A stretch of DNA of 64,000 nt from Fibrobacterota bacterium (lineage in GTDB: Bacteria; Fibrobacterota; Fibrobacteria; UBA5070), in the NCBI GenBank assembly GCA_029557215.1, contig JAKPQQ010000237.1, positions 1 to 64,000 on the forward strand, written 5' to 3'. Shown here one piece after another: positions 26,719 through 35,563 of the stretch. Made by a program: the position numbers and the translations under genes. The stretch's first letter is position 1, and each line of letters opens with the position of its first letter. Under the pieces are notes generated by a model. It saw only the letters and a program-made list of their open reading frames with translations. It ran no database searches and had not been told where the DNA came from.

Positions 26719-27774
26719 TCACGCCTTCTGCACCGGCACCAGGTAGCCGGCCGACCGCGAGTGGATTTCCTTGCAATCGCGGATCAGCTTGGCGAGCGTG
26801 GCCGGAGTGATGGATTGCTTGGGGTCGTCGCCGATTCCCTTGGAACCGCAAACGTGGGTCTCCACGTTCAAGCCGTCGGCTCCGTAGGCGGCGGCGGCCA
26901 GCGAAGCGAAGGGCACGTAGGCGGCCTTGCCGACCGAATGGGACGGATCCACCACCACGGGAGCCCAGGTGCGGGCCTTCAGAAGCGGCGAGATCGATTC
27001 GTCCGGGAAGTTGCGGTAGCCGTCCAGTTCGGGTTTGGTGCCGCGCGGGCACAGGACCACGTTGGGGTTGCCTCCGGCGGCGATGTATTCCGCCGCGCAC
27101 AGGAATTCGTCCACCGGACCCATGTGCATGCCGCGCTTGAGCAGCACGACCATCCGGGTGCCGGCGGTGCCCTTGCCCACCTGCTTGAGCAGCCCGTAGT
27201 TCAGGGCGTTGCGGGTCCCGATCTGGATGATGTCCACCCCGGCGTCCATGACCACCTGGAGGTGGCGGTCTTCCATGACTTCGGTGCTCACGGGCAGGCC
27301 GGTTTCGGCACGGGCGCGCAGCAGGATTTCCAGCGCCTTGTCGTCGCCCTGGTAGGCGCCGGGGCTGGTGCGCGGCTTCCAGACGCCGCCGCGGATCGCC
27401 ACCGCGCCGGCTTCCTTGACGGCATGGGCGGTCTCCAGGAAGTACTGCGGATTCTTGGGATCGATCGTGCATTGGCCAGCGATCACGTGGAATCCGTCGC
27501 CCAGGAAGGCCGATCCGATCTTCACCCGGTGCGAGGCGAGGTCGGACGCCCGGTGCATCAGGCGGTAGGGTGCCTGGATCCGGTCGAACCGTTCCACGAA
27601 GTCCAGGCCTTCGATGCGGGCGACCATTTCTTCGTCGCGCTCGTCGCCGGAAATGGCGTAGATGGTGCGGGTGGTTCCGGCGATGACGGTGACGGAACAG
27701 CCGTACTCGGCCAGGATTCCTTCGACTTCGGCGAGCTGCGCCGACGTGAACGCTTTTTCTCTGGGCAGGATCAT
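26719..27774 (-). CDS. aroF: DAHP synthase, type I-beta (AroF)
   Basis: 351 residues. An N-terminal ferredoxin-like domain (about 1-75) precedes the TIM barrel, the architecture of the Thermotoga and Bacillus-type enzyme. IAGQCTIDP, RGGVWKPRTSPGAYQG, QIGTRNALNYGLLK, LLKRGM and DPSHSVGK are the substrate and metal motifs. It condenses PEP and erythrose-4-phosphate to start the shikimate pathway. The first domain probably mediates tyrosine feedback. TACCTTGG lies seven bases before the ATG; there is no Shine-Dalgarno sequence. Confidence 0.96.
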   Translation of the reverse strand: MILPREKAFTSAQLAEVEGILAEYGCSVTVIAGTTRTIYAISGDERDEEMVARIEGLDFVERFDRIQAPYRLMHRASDLASHRVKIGSAFLGDGFHVIAGQCTIDPKNPQYFLETAHAVKEAGAVAIRGGVWKPRTSPGAYQGDDKALEILLRARAETGLPVSTEVMEDRHLQVVMDAGVDIIQIGTRNALNYGLLKQVGKGTAGTRMVVLLKRGMHMGPVDEFLCAAEYIAAGGNPNVVLCPRGTKPELDGYRNFPDESISPLLKARTWAPVVVDPSHSVGKAAYVPFASLAAAAYGADGLNVETHVCGSKGIGDDPKQSITPATLAKLIRDCKEIHSRSAGYLVPVQKA

Positions 27775-27781
27775 AGTGCTT

Positions 27782-27789
27782 CCAAGGTA
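27782..27789 (-). promoter_or_regulatory. TAnnTT -10-like box, aroF operon
   Basis: Minus-strand TACCTTGG, seven bases before the aroF ATG, with no ribosome-binding sequence between. Confidence 0.4.
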
Positions 27790-27827
27790 CCAAATCCTCC
27801 CAGGGATGCTTCGCGGGCGGTGCCGGT

Positions 27828-28463
27828 TCAGAAGACTCGAAAGCCCAGGGTGGCGCTCAGAAGCAGGGAATAGGGATTGCCGTCGGTCTTGCTGGTCTGG
27901 GTGATTTCGGGAAGGACGCCGCCCGACTTCACCAGCCAGGAATTCCAGTACATCTGGGCGATCGCCGAAAACTCCACGAACCACAGGCGCCCGGCTTTCT
28001 CGTTGTTGAACAGGTTCATGACCGAGATCCCGTAGAGCGGACCTTCCTGCTGCACTCGGCTCCCTCGGATCTCGTCGTGTTTGGGGAGATTGCTCCAGGT
28101 GGGGTAGCCCACTCCCGCTCCGTAGCCGCTCAGGAGCTTGATCCACGGATCGAAGTGCCCGCGAGGACGCGTTCCAGGCACCCGCGCGCGCACGGCCAGG
28201 AAAAGGGCTGTCTCCCACATCCACAGGTCGATGTCGAATTCCCGGTCCAGGTATTCGACATCCAGTTCGTCGTAGTAGTTGAAGCTCACCTGCGATCCGA
28301 TCTCCAGGCAGTAGGCCTGGAGATCGCAATAACCCACCGCGGTGGAAAAATGTCCGCCGTGTCCTTCCACTTCGATCGACTGGTTGTTCGTGACCAGCTG
28401 CGAACGGGTGCCCCCCATGCCGTAGAGCCAAGCCGAAAGCCCAAAGCGCGAACGCGAGCGCAC
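27828..28463 (-). CDS. Outer-membrane beta-barrel protein, probable frameshift at signal peptide
   Basis: 211 residues as read, rich in amphipathic strands, aromatic residues and a terminal phenylalanine (LSATLGFRVF), as in an outer-membrane barrel. No family was recognised. The open frame starts with a weak GTG and has no signal peptide. In the neighbouring frame an ATG at 28488 begins a good one (MTTPRGSSRALAFALWAFGLA). The two frames join if one base is removed from the C6 run at 28420-28425. The gene may therefore extend to 28488, with a sequencing error or a phase-variable tract. It lies 53 bp upstream of aroF on the same strand. Confidence 0.6.
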   Translation of the reverse strand: MRSRSRFGLSAWLYGMGGTRSQLVTNNQSIEVEGHGGHFSTAVGYCDLQAYCLEIGSQVSFNYYDELDVEYLDREFDIDLWMWETALFLAVRARVPGTRPRGHFDPWIKLLSGYGAGVGYPTWSNLPKHDEIRGSRVQQEGPLYGISVMNLFNNEKAGRLWFVEFSAIAQMYWNSWLVKSGGVLPEITQTSKTDGNPYSLLLSATLGFRVF

Positions 28464-28640
28464 GGCTGGAGCCGCGTGGCGTCGTCACGTGGTGGTGGCT
28501 TCACGGACTGCGCCGGAAAACTCCCGCGTGTCCTTGGACGATATGGACGGATGTGCCAAAGCGGCGGATCCCTTGTTTGGGACAAACCGCGAAAAATAGA
28601 ATGCGATCGGAGCTTCGCCTGCTGGCAGGTCAAGCCGCGA

Positions 28641-29000
28641 TCACGAACAAACCGAATCCAGGCCCAGCACCAGTCTCAGGCCGTCGTCCAAGTCCTCCAG
28701 GTAGGCTTTGGGGAGGCTCGATACCGCATGGTCGTCCAGTTCCGACCTGTCCACGGTCAGGATCTGCGAAACGTTCGCGACGGAATCCTTGGGCAGACCC
28801 GTGGCCGATCTGGGCAACAGCACGTTGCCTGGCGCACGGGCCAGCTCCAGATTGGACGTCAAGACCGCCACGATCACGGTGGCGATCCGGCTTTGGTTGA
28901 ACGGATTCGATTGCACTACCACGACGGGGCGCCGGTAGCCGGGCTCGGATCCGCGAGGTTCGCCCAGATCCACCCAGTAGACCTCGCCGCGCCGAATCAC
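28641..29000 (-). CDS. mazF: MazF/PemK-like endoribonuclease toxin
   Basis: 119 residues. RRGEVYWVDL, RRPVVVVQSNPFNQSRIATVIV and GLPKDSVANVSQI are the conserved parts of the PemK/MazF fold, which cleaves mRNA at short sequences. The first Arg, the VVVQ strand and the DSVANVSQI segment are intact, so it is probably active. The GTG start overlaps the antitoxin stop as GTGA, the usual order of antitoxin first and coupled toxin second. Confidence 0.92.
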   Translation of the reverse strand: MIRRGEVYWVDLGEPRGSEPGYRRPVVVVQSNPFNQSRIATVIVAVLTSNLELARAPGNVLLPRSATGLPKDSVANVSQILTVDRSELDDHAVSSLPKAYLEDLDDGLRLVLGLDSVCS

Positions 29001-29230
29001 CAGTCGCTTGTCTTCAGGACCGCGCGGTTGGCGCGCTTGCGGGATTTCCGGTTGGCGTCGGGTGCGGGATGCACCTGGTTCAGGCGCTCCGTGATGTCCA
29101 GCGGGTCCTGGTGTCGCAGGTATTGCCGCACCGCCTCGGTGTACAGGTGCGAGCGTGTCCAGCCGCGCGCCTCCACCACGGCTTCCGCGGCCATGAACAC
29201 GTCGTCGGGCATGGAAATCGCCGCTTTCAT
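28997..29230 (-). CDS. Ribbon-helix-helix antitoxin (MazE-like)
   Basis: 77 residues. The first 45 form a ribbon-helix-helix DNA-binding domain (MKAAISMPDDVFMAAEAVVE then SHLYTEAVRQYL); the rest is a charged, probably disordered tail that should wrap the toxin. It should repress its own promoter. A near-consensus promoter sits so close to the ATG that the mRNA would be leaderless or nearly so. Together with mazF it forms a complete type II toxin-antitoxin module. Confidence 0.88.
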   Translation of the reverse strand: MKAAISMPDDVFMAAEAVVEARGWTRSHLYTEAVRQYLRHQDPLDITERLNQVHPAPDANRKSRKRANRAVLKTSDW

Positions 29231-29554
29231 ACCTGGTAGTATACGTTCCCCCAATCCAGAAAACAAGCGCATCCACAATCCCCCGATCGGATCTTCCTCT
29301 GCAAAAGCGACCTTCGCGCGCCTTTGATGTTTTAACAAAGCCGACACGGTGGATTCGCGCTTGCGTATTCGACGTGGCGCCTATCCTAAATGCGAAAGAC
29401 CGGTTTCTCGCCTCTCCCGGACCGGCGCCGATCCACTCGACGCCTCTCCGCTTGGATAGGGTGGAATCGTGCGTGCAAAACCGACATCGCCACCCAAAGC
29501 GCACTCCGGCCTCCAGCTTCGACGGGAGTGGGCAGCATCAGAAAGAGACCGACC
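29231..29554. other. Intergenic region between the toxin-antitoxin operon and the xylanase
   Basis: Holds the toxin-antitoxin promoter at the left. TATCCT near 29390 may be a -10 for the xylanase, leaving a leader of roughly 155 bases. No gene, tRNA or clear terminator is seen in it. Confidence 0.4.
29238..29266 (-). promoter_or_regulatory. Sigma-70 promoter of the toxin-antitoxin operon
   Basis: On the minus strand TTGTTT (29266-29261), a 17-base spacer and TATACT (29243-29238). The -10 ends seven bases before the antitoxin ATG. A GTATAC palindrome covers the -10 and may be the operator. Confidence 0.7.
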
Positions 29555-30796
29555 ATGGAACGCAATCCATCGAGATCGACCCTCGGCAGGAACATCGCGT
29601 TGGGTATTGCCTGCCTTGGTGCGGCTTCGCATGCCCAGATGGCCAAGAACGCCACCAAGTTCCTGGGAAACATCACCACGAGCGGGTCGGTGCGCGCGGG
29701 CTACGCCACGTATTGGAACCAGATCACCGGCGAGAACGAGCACAAGTGGTCGTCGGTGGAAGGCACCCGCAATTCGATGAACTGGAGGGGCGGCGATGCC
29801 ATCCGGGACTACGCGGAAAAGAACAACATGCCCTGGAAGTTCCACACGCTGGTCTGGGGCAGCCAGTATCCCGGCGAGCCCAACACACAAGGGATGAGTG
29901 CGGCGGAAGCCTGGCAGAAGAAGATGACTTCGGGATGGCTGATGCAGCTTTCCAAGGCCGACCAGCTCAAGGAAATCACCGAGTGGTACGATGCGGCCGC
30001 AGCCAGGTACCCCAACGTCGACATGATCGACGTGGTGAACGAGGCTTACATGTCGGATGTCAACGATCCGACCAAGGGCAAGCATGCGCCGCCGCCGTTC
30101 CGCGATGCGCTGGGGGGCACGGGTGCCACCGGCTACGACTGGATCGTCACCGCGTTCAAGATGGCTCGCCAGCGCTGGCCCAAGGCCATCCTGATCTACA
30201 ACGACTACAACACCCTGGAATGGGGCAACGAGATCAACTGGATCAAGCAGATCATTCCCAAATTGGTGGCTGCGGGCGCGCCCATCGACGCCGTGGGATT
30301 CCAGGCGCACGGTCTGAAGGGAACTTCGGCCACGACCCTGAAGTCGCGCTTGGACGACATCGCCAACGCGATCAAACTGCCCATGTTCATCACCGAATAC
30401 GACATCGGGAACAGCGACGACAACGGGCAGAAGAACGACATCGCCGCCCAGTTCCCGGTCATGTGGAACCACCCCAAGGTCGTGGGCATCACATATTGGG
30501 GCTACATCATGGGGCGTACCTGGGTGACAGGAACTGGCTTGATGTCCGACGCCAACGTGGAGCGTCCTTCGCTGGTCTGGATGAAGGATTTCGTGGCCAA
30601 GAATCCCAACCCACCTTGCGACTATCCAGAAATGGCGAAACGTCTCAAGAAATCCAGTTCGAGCGTCGCCACCGGTCGTACGGGCCGAGGCCCTGTCGCC
30701 GCAGGGCTTTTGGTGCGCAACCTCCAGGGGCGCATGGTCATGGGGATCGAGCGCGACGGGGTGTTCCAGGAAGTGAGCGCGCTCGGCCGGAACTGA
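29555..30796 (+). CDS. GH10 endo-beta-1,4-xylanase
   Basis: 413 residues, secreted (signal peptide 1-28, ending SHAQ). All GH10 hallmarks are present: GENEHKW, HTLVWGSQYP, acid/base Glu163 in DVVNEAYM, GFQAHG, nucleophile Glu281 in ITEYDI and the final YWGYIMGRTW. It should cut internal xylan bonds. A short C-terminal region (about 350-413) after the barrel ends with a truncated version of the sorting-like tail found on its neighbours (LLVRNLQGRMV). The ATG at 29555 is preferred over upstream in-frame starts because the signal peptide begins there; AAAGAGA precedes it. First gene of the xylan cluster. Confidence 0.95.
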   Translation: MERNPSRSTLGRNIALGIACLGAASHAQMAKNATKFLGNITTSGSVRAGYATYWNQITGENEHKWSSVEGTRNSMNWRGGDAIRDYAEKNNMPWKFHTLVWGSQYPGEPNTQGMSAAEAWQKKMTSGWLMQLSKADQLKEITEWYDAAAARYPNVDMIDVVNEAYMSDVNDPTKGKHAPPPFRDALGGTGATGYDWIVTAFKMARQRWPKAILIYNDYNTLEWGNEINWIKQIIPKLVAAGAPIDAVGFQAHGLKGTSATTLKSRLDDIANAIKLPMFITEYDIGNSDDNGQKNDIAAQFPVMWNHPKVVGITYWGYIMGRTWVTGTGLMSDANVERPSLVWMKDFVAKNPNPPCDYPEMAKRLKKSSSSVATGRTGRGPVAAGLLVRNLQGRMVMGIERDGVFQEVSALGRN

Positions 30797-30970
30797 TCGA
30801 TTCCCGGCGACTGGACGGTTCACGCCGTGTCGGCGGGCCGTCCATGCCCTGGTCGGATGGATCCAGGCCGGATCGAAGTTCCCCCGATGTCTGTTGATGT
30901 GCGGATGCGTGAGCGGATCGCGCTTCCGGATCGTCGTTTTCCGTCCGATCCGCGATCGTGGAGGATTCCC

Positions 30971-32041
30971 ATGGGAATCGGTCGTCTGATCCGGTTGGCG
31001 CCTCTGCTGGCGCCCGTTCTTTCGTGGGGCGCCGACGCGCGGCCCTGGAAGGTCTTCCTTCTGTTCGGGCAGTCGAACATGGCGGGTGGTTCGGCCTCCG
31101 AGGCGCAGGACAGGATCGTGCATCCCCGCGTCAAGGCGCTGGCCTACACCAATTGCCCAAGCCAGGGCAGGACCTACAACCAGTGGTACGCCGCCGCACC
31201 GTCGCTGCATGGATGCGGCACCGGCGTCGGGCTGGGCGACAGTTTCGGGCGGATCGTCGCCGATTCGCTCGAGTCCGACACCATCGCGTTGGTCCCGTGC
31301 GCGATCCCCGGCGTGGACATCAGCTTCTTCGGCAAAGGGGTGGTGTCCAGCCGACGCAAGGATTTTTCCATCCCTCCCGACAACCACTGGACCGGAGCCT
31401 ATCCGTGGATGGTCGAACGCATCCGCAAGGCTCAGGAAAAAGGTGTCGTTTCGGGAATCCTGTTCCACCAGGGGGAGGCGGACTGGACCGACACCGCTCG
31501 CAAGGTGTGGGTGAGCCGGGTGGTGGCCATCGTCAAGGATCTCAAGTCGGATCTGGGGATCGGCGATGTCCCGTTCCTGGCGGGCGAGCTTCGCGCCAGG
31601 CAGAACCGCTCGACCAACGAAAGCTGCTGCTTCGCCCACAATCCCTACGTCGCGACCTTGGCAAAGACCGTTCCCAACGGACACCTGGTCTCTTCGCAAG
31701 GATTGGATCCCGCCAACGATCCCTACCATCTGTCGACTCCCGGGTACCGCGAATTCGGCAAACGCTACGCGGCGTCCATGCTCGCCGCGCTGGCGAAATC
31801 CAGCGGGACCCTCCAGGCCCCGTCGCGAGCGGGCGCGTGGCGCCTCGATCGCGGCGCCGACGGATCCGTCGTGCGGTTCGAGTCCAAGCAGGATCGAATC
31901 GAACTGCGCGACCTGCGCGGGACCCTGGTGGTTCGCGGTTCCGGACACGAAATCCGCCTTCCAGGATCCCATGGCGCCTTGTTGCTGCGATCCCAAGGAG
32001 GGAGCGGGCGCATCGTCGCCACGCTCCCGATCTCGCCATGA
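30971..32041 (+). CDS. CE6-type carbohydrate acetylesterase (SASA domain)
   Basis: 356 residues with a signal peptide (about 1-21). The SGNH-like esterase domain has the nucleophile motif FGQSNMAGG (Ser35), a central GILFHQGEADW and a C-terminal DPYHLSTPGYREFG supplying the catalytic His. CE6 enzymes remove acetyl groups from xylan, exposing it to the xylanase encoded upstream. The last 75 residues (IELRDLRGTLVV, then GALLL) form a sorting-like tail. GGAGG precedes the ATG at 30971. Co-oriented with the GH10 and GH43 genes. Confidence 0.88.
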   Translation: MGIGRLIRLAPLLAPVLSWGADARPWKVFLLFGQSNMAGGSASEAQDRIVHPRVKALAYTNCPSQGRTYNQWYAAAPSLHGCGTGVGLGDSFGRIVADSLESDTIALVPCAIPGVDISFFGKGVVSSRRKDFSIPPDNHWTGAYPWMVERIRKAQEKGVVSGILFHQGEADWTDTARKVWVSRVVAIVKDLKSDLGIGDVPFLAGELRARQNRSTNESCCFAHNPYVATLAKTVPNGHLVSSQGLDPANDPYHLSTPGYREFGKRYAASMLAALAKSSGTLQAPSRAGAWRLDRGADGSVVRFESKQDRIELRDLRGTLVVRGSGHEIRLPGSHGALLLRSQGGSGRIVATLPISP

Positions 32042-32120
32042 TCTGGGAAACGATCGCCCAAGAGGGGTGTCGGCCACGCTCGGTGGAACCACCCCGCCAA
32101 CTCGAGGAAGGACGGAGCGC

Positions 32121-33407
32121 ATGCGGAACGTATTGACAACGATTGTCGCCGGGGTCCTGGTCGCGAACGCGACCTGCGACGCCCAGAGCCGGCTCGCGCC
32201 GACCCCGCCCATGGGATGGAACAGCTGGAACATCTTCTACGGCAACATCGACGAGACCAAGATCAAGCAGATCATCGACGCGATGGTTTCCACCGGCATG
32301 CGCGACGCGGGCTACAAGTACGTGAACCTCGACGACAACTGGATGGCCAATCCGGCCCGGAACGCCGCGGGCGATCTGATCGCCGATCCGGTCCGGTTCA
32401 AGAGCGGGATCAAGAGCCTGTCCGACTACGCCCACTCCAAGGGGATGAAGCTCGGGATCTACGGCGACCGCGGGTCCATGACCTGCATGAACATCCCCAA
32501 GAGCGGAAGCTACGGGAACGAGGAGCGCGATGCGAAGACCTTCGCCTCGTGGGGAGTCGACTATCTCAAGTCCGCGGCGACCGCCGACATGACCGTCCGA
32601 TGGAGCGAGCTGGGACTGGGGTCGTCGGTTTTCGTCCGCGACGTGTGGGAGAGGAAGGATCTCGGAGTGTTCCCCGACGTGTACACGGTGTCGGTGCCGT
32701 CGCACGGACTGGCTCTGGTGAAGGTCAGGGGATGGCGCGACCCGAAAGCCACGATCTGGCTTTCCGATCTCCACATCCATTCGACCACCAACGCCTGGAA
32801 GTTCCTCGGGGTCGACAGGAGCGTGGCGGGGAACGCCTTGAAGATCGGGAACAAGTCCTACGCCAAGGGCCTTGGCGCGCACGCCGCCTCGCGGACCGTG
32901 GTCGCGCTGCGCGGCAAGTACGCGAAGTTCCAGTCCGACATCGGGATCGACGCGGAGACATCTTCCGGAAGCGCCGTGTTCCAGGTGTTCGGCGACGGAA
33001 AGAAGCTCTACGAAAGCCCCGTCCTGAAGGGCGGATCGGCGCCGGTGGCCATCGACGTGGCCGTGGAAGGTATCGACAGCCTCGCCCTGGTCGTGACCGA
33101 CGCCGGCGACGGCAACGCCAACGACCATGCGGATTGGGGCGGCGCCAAGCTGGTTCCTGAGACCTCGGGCGTCCTGGACCGGGGCGCGGTGGTCGGGAAT
33201 TGGCAAGGTGTCGTGCGTGGCCGGACGCTGGTGCTGGATCGCACCTCGAGGGCGGCGGCGGACCTTCGCGTCGTCGATCTTCGCGGGCGCGCGGTGCTGA
33301 GCCGTCGGGTGGCGGGCGACCATGTGGAGATTCCCCTGGAAGGGTTGTCGAGCGGCGTCTACGCCGTCGGGCTGGGAGCGTCGTCCCGGTCGTTCGTCCT
33401 GGATTGA
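32121..33407 (+). pseudogene. GH27 alpha-galactosidase with internal deletion, NPCBM and sorting-like tail
   Basis: 428 residues in one open frame, with a signal peptide (ending CDAQ). Residues 26-153 are a clear GH27 start (PTPPMGWNSWN, NLDDNW, GIYGDRG, GVDYLK). In GH27 the next residues should be the nucleophile YDNC. Here GVDYLK runs directly into SAATADMTVRWSELGLG and VRDVWERKDLG, which belong to the C-terminal beta domain. Both catalytic Asp residues are missing, along with roughly 150-180 residues. An NPCBM carbohydrate-binding domain (about 205-355) and a sorting-like tail (LRVVDLRGRAV, then SGVYAVGL) follow intact. It should be inactive as a hydrolase but could still bind polysaccharide. 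GAGGAAGGACGGAG precedes the ATG. Confidence 0.85.
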
Positions 33408-33628
33408 GCCGGAGACCCCAACGGCGCCACGAGTCGGGACAATCGCTTGCCGGGAGGGGCGTTGGCGCGGGGGGGGGGCTGCTGCGTGGTGGAGCTGCGA
33501 AGCGAATCGCGGCGCGGTCGGCATCGCGATTCCGTGATCCATGACAAAACCACAAGGCTCCGGGGGAGATTCGGGTCGCGATCGATCGCGGATCCACGGC
33601 ATATTCCACCCATGCGGGAGGTCGCCTG

Positions 33629-35536
33629 ATGGACAAGATCGAACATCGCCAAAACCGGAAAACGTCTTCGCTTGCCTCGATCGCGGTGGGTCTTCTGGCA
33701 TGCCTCGCGCTGTCGGCGCAGGCCCAGACCACAACGGTCAAGAACCCGTTCCTGTGGGCCGACATTCCCGATCCTTCGATCGTGCGCGTGGGCGACGCCT
33801 ACTACATGAGCTACACCACCATGCATCTGGCGCCGGGCGTCCCGATCCTGAAATCCACCGACCTCGCCAACTGGAGGACGGTCGGCTACGCGTATTCCAC
33901 GTTGGCCGACAACGACGCGATGAACCTGGCCAACGGCAAGAACGCCTACGGCAAAGGTTCGTGGGCGGCCTCGCTCCGGTACAAGGACGGCAAGTTCCAC
34001 GTCCTGGTTCCTTCCTACACCACGGGAAAGACCCACCTCTACACCACCGCCAACGTGGAAAAGGGGCCCTGGACGGAGGTTCAATTCCCGTTCTACCACG
34101 ATCCTTCGCTGCATCTGGGCGAAGACGGCAGGAACTTCGTGGTCTACGGCGCCAACGACATCCGGATCGTGGAACTGAATTCCACGCTCACCGGAGTCAA
34201 GTCGGGCGGGGTCTCCAAGATCCTGATCCCCAAGGCCCAGTCCATGGTGGGGGATTTCATCCTCAACGCCGAAGGCGCCCACATCGAGAAGATCGACGGC
34301 TGGTACTACGTCTTCCTGATCACTTGGCCGCGCTCGGGCTACGACGGGCGCACGGAACTTGTCTGGCGCTCCCGGACGATCGACGGGACCTACGAAGGCA
34401 AGGTCGTGCACAGCAGCAAGGGCGTGGCCCAGGGTAGCGTGGTGCAGGATGCCAAGGGCGCCTGGTGGGGATACCTGTTCCAGGACAACGGCTCGGTGGG
34501 ACGCTCGCCTTGGATCATGCCGGTGACGTGGTCCAACGGCTGGCCGGTGTTCAACGGAGGGACTTCGCCGACCTCCGTCGCCATGGAGACGCATTCCGCC
34601 ACCGGGACGGGAATCGTCACCTCCGACGATTTCGAGACGCCCGCCATGAAGCTCGAATGGCAATGGAACCACAACCCCGACAGCGCGAACTGGTCGCTGT
34701 CGGCGCGACCGGGCCACTACCGGATCAAGACATCCAGGGTGGACGCCCAGGTGGTGAATGCGCGCAACACGCTGTCCCAGAAGAGTTTTGGCCCCAAAAG
34801 TTCGGGTCGCATCGCCTTGGACGCCAGCGGCATGAAGGACGGCGACGTGGCGGGCCTGAGCGCCTTCCAGGCCGGCTACGGCTACGTGGGAGTCAAGAAG
34901 AGCGGGACATCCAACTCCATCGTGATGGTCAACGCCCCGAAGGGGGCGCCCACGGAGGTGGCGAGCGTCCCCGTGTCCCAGAACCGCGTCTTCCTGCGGG
35001 TCGACATGGACTTCACCAACCGCACCGACAAGGCGACGTTCTACTACAGCCTGGACAGCGCGACCTGGAAGCAGATCGGCAACACCTTGCAGATGTCCTA
35101 CACCCTGGACCATTTCATGGGGTACCGCTTCGCGTTGTTCAACTTCGCCACCAAGGCGGCGGGAGGCCACGCGGACTTCGACTGGTTCAAGATCGGCTCG
35201 ACCGCCAACGAATCCATCGACCTGTACCGCACGGCCGCGATCGGCGGCGACATCGGCCGCCAAGCGCGTCCGGGCCGGATGGCGTTGGGATCGGTGGTCT
35301 CGCGATCGGGACGGGAACTGTCGATCGGCTACGAGGTCGAACGCGATGGACGGGTGGAGATCCTCCTTGCGACGCCCGACGGCAGGATCCTGCAGACGCT
35401 CGTCGACCGGCACCACGCGCAGGGGGCCTACGACGCCTCCTGCACGGCCGCCCAGCTGCCGCGAGGCCGGTACCTGGTGCTGGCGAGGTTCGACGGCGCT
35501 CCCGCGCAGGCCGTGCCGGTGGTCCTGGTGGAGTGA
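33629..35536 (+). CDS. GH43 beta-xylosidase/arabinofuranosidase with beta-sandwich and sorting-like tail
   Basis: 635 residues, secreted (signal peptide ending SAQAQ). The five-bladed propeller (about 35-330) has the three acidic residues: base Asp48 in IPDPSIV, Asp in YHDPSLHLGEDG and the acid Glu in NAEGAHIEK. A GH43-associated beta-sandwich follows (about 335-530), ending in FNFATKAAGGHADFDWFKIG. The last 75 residues (VEILLATPDGRILQ, then LPRGRYLVLARFDG) form a FlgD- or sorting-like domain. It should release xylose or arabinose from xylan fragments. GGGAGG precedes the ATG. Last gene of the xylan cluster, tail to tail with trmD. Confidence 0.93.
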   Translation: MDKIEHRQNRKTSSLASIAVGLLACLALSAQAQTTTVKNPFLWADIPDPSIVRVGDAYYMSYTTMHLAPGVPILKSTDLANWRTVGYAYSTLADNDAMNLANGKNAYGKGSWAASLRYKDGKFHVLVPSYTTGKTHLYTTANVEKGPWTEVQFPFYHDPSLHLGEDGRNFVVYGANDIRIVELNSTLTGVKSGGVSKILIPKAQSMVGDFILNAEGAHIEKIDGWYYVFLITWPRSGYDGRTELVWRSRTIDGTYEGKVVHSSKGVAQGSVVQDAKGAWWGYLFQDNGSVGRSPWIMPVTWSNGWPVFNGGTSPTSVAMETHSATGTGIVTSDDFETPAMKLEWQWNHNPDSANWSLSARPGHYRIKTSRVDAQVVNARNTLSQKSFGPKSSGRIALDASGMKDGDVAGLSAFQAGYGYVGVKKSGTSNSIVMVNAPKGAPTEVASVPVSQNRVFLRVDMDFTNRTDKATFYYSLDSATWKQIGNTLQMSYTLDHFMGYRFALFNFATKAAGGHADFDWFKIGSTANESIDLYRTAAIGGDIGRQARPGRMALGSVVSRSGRELSIGYEVERDGRVEILLATPDGRILQTLVDRHHAQGAYDASCTAAQLPRGRYLVLARFDGAPAQAVPVVLVE

Positions 35537-35563
35537 TTCGACGATTCCCGACCGAGCGTCGCG

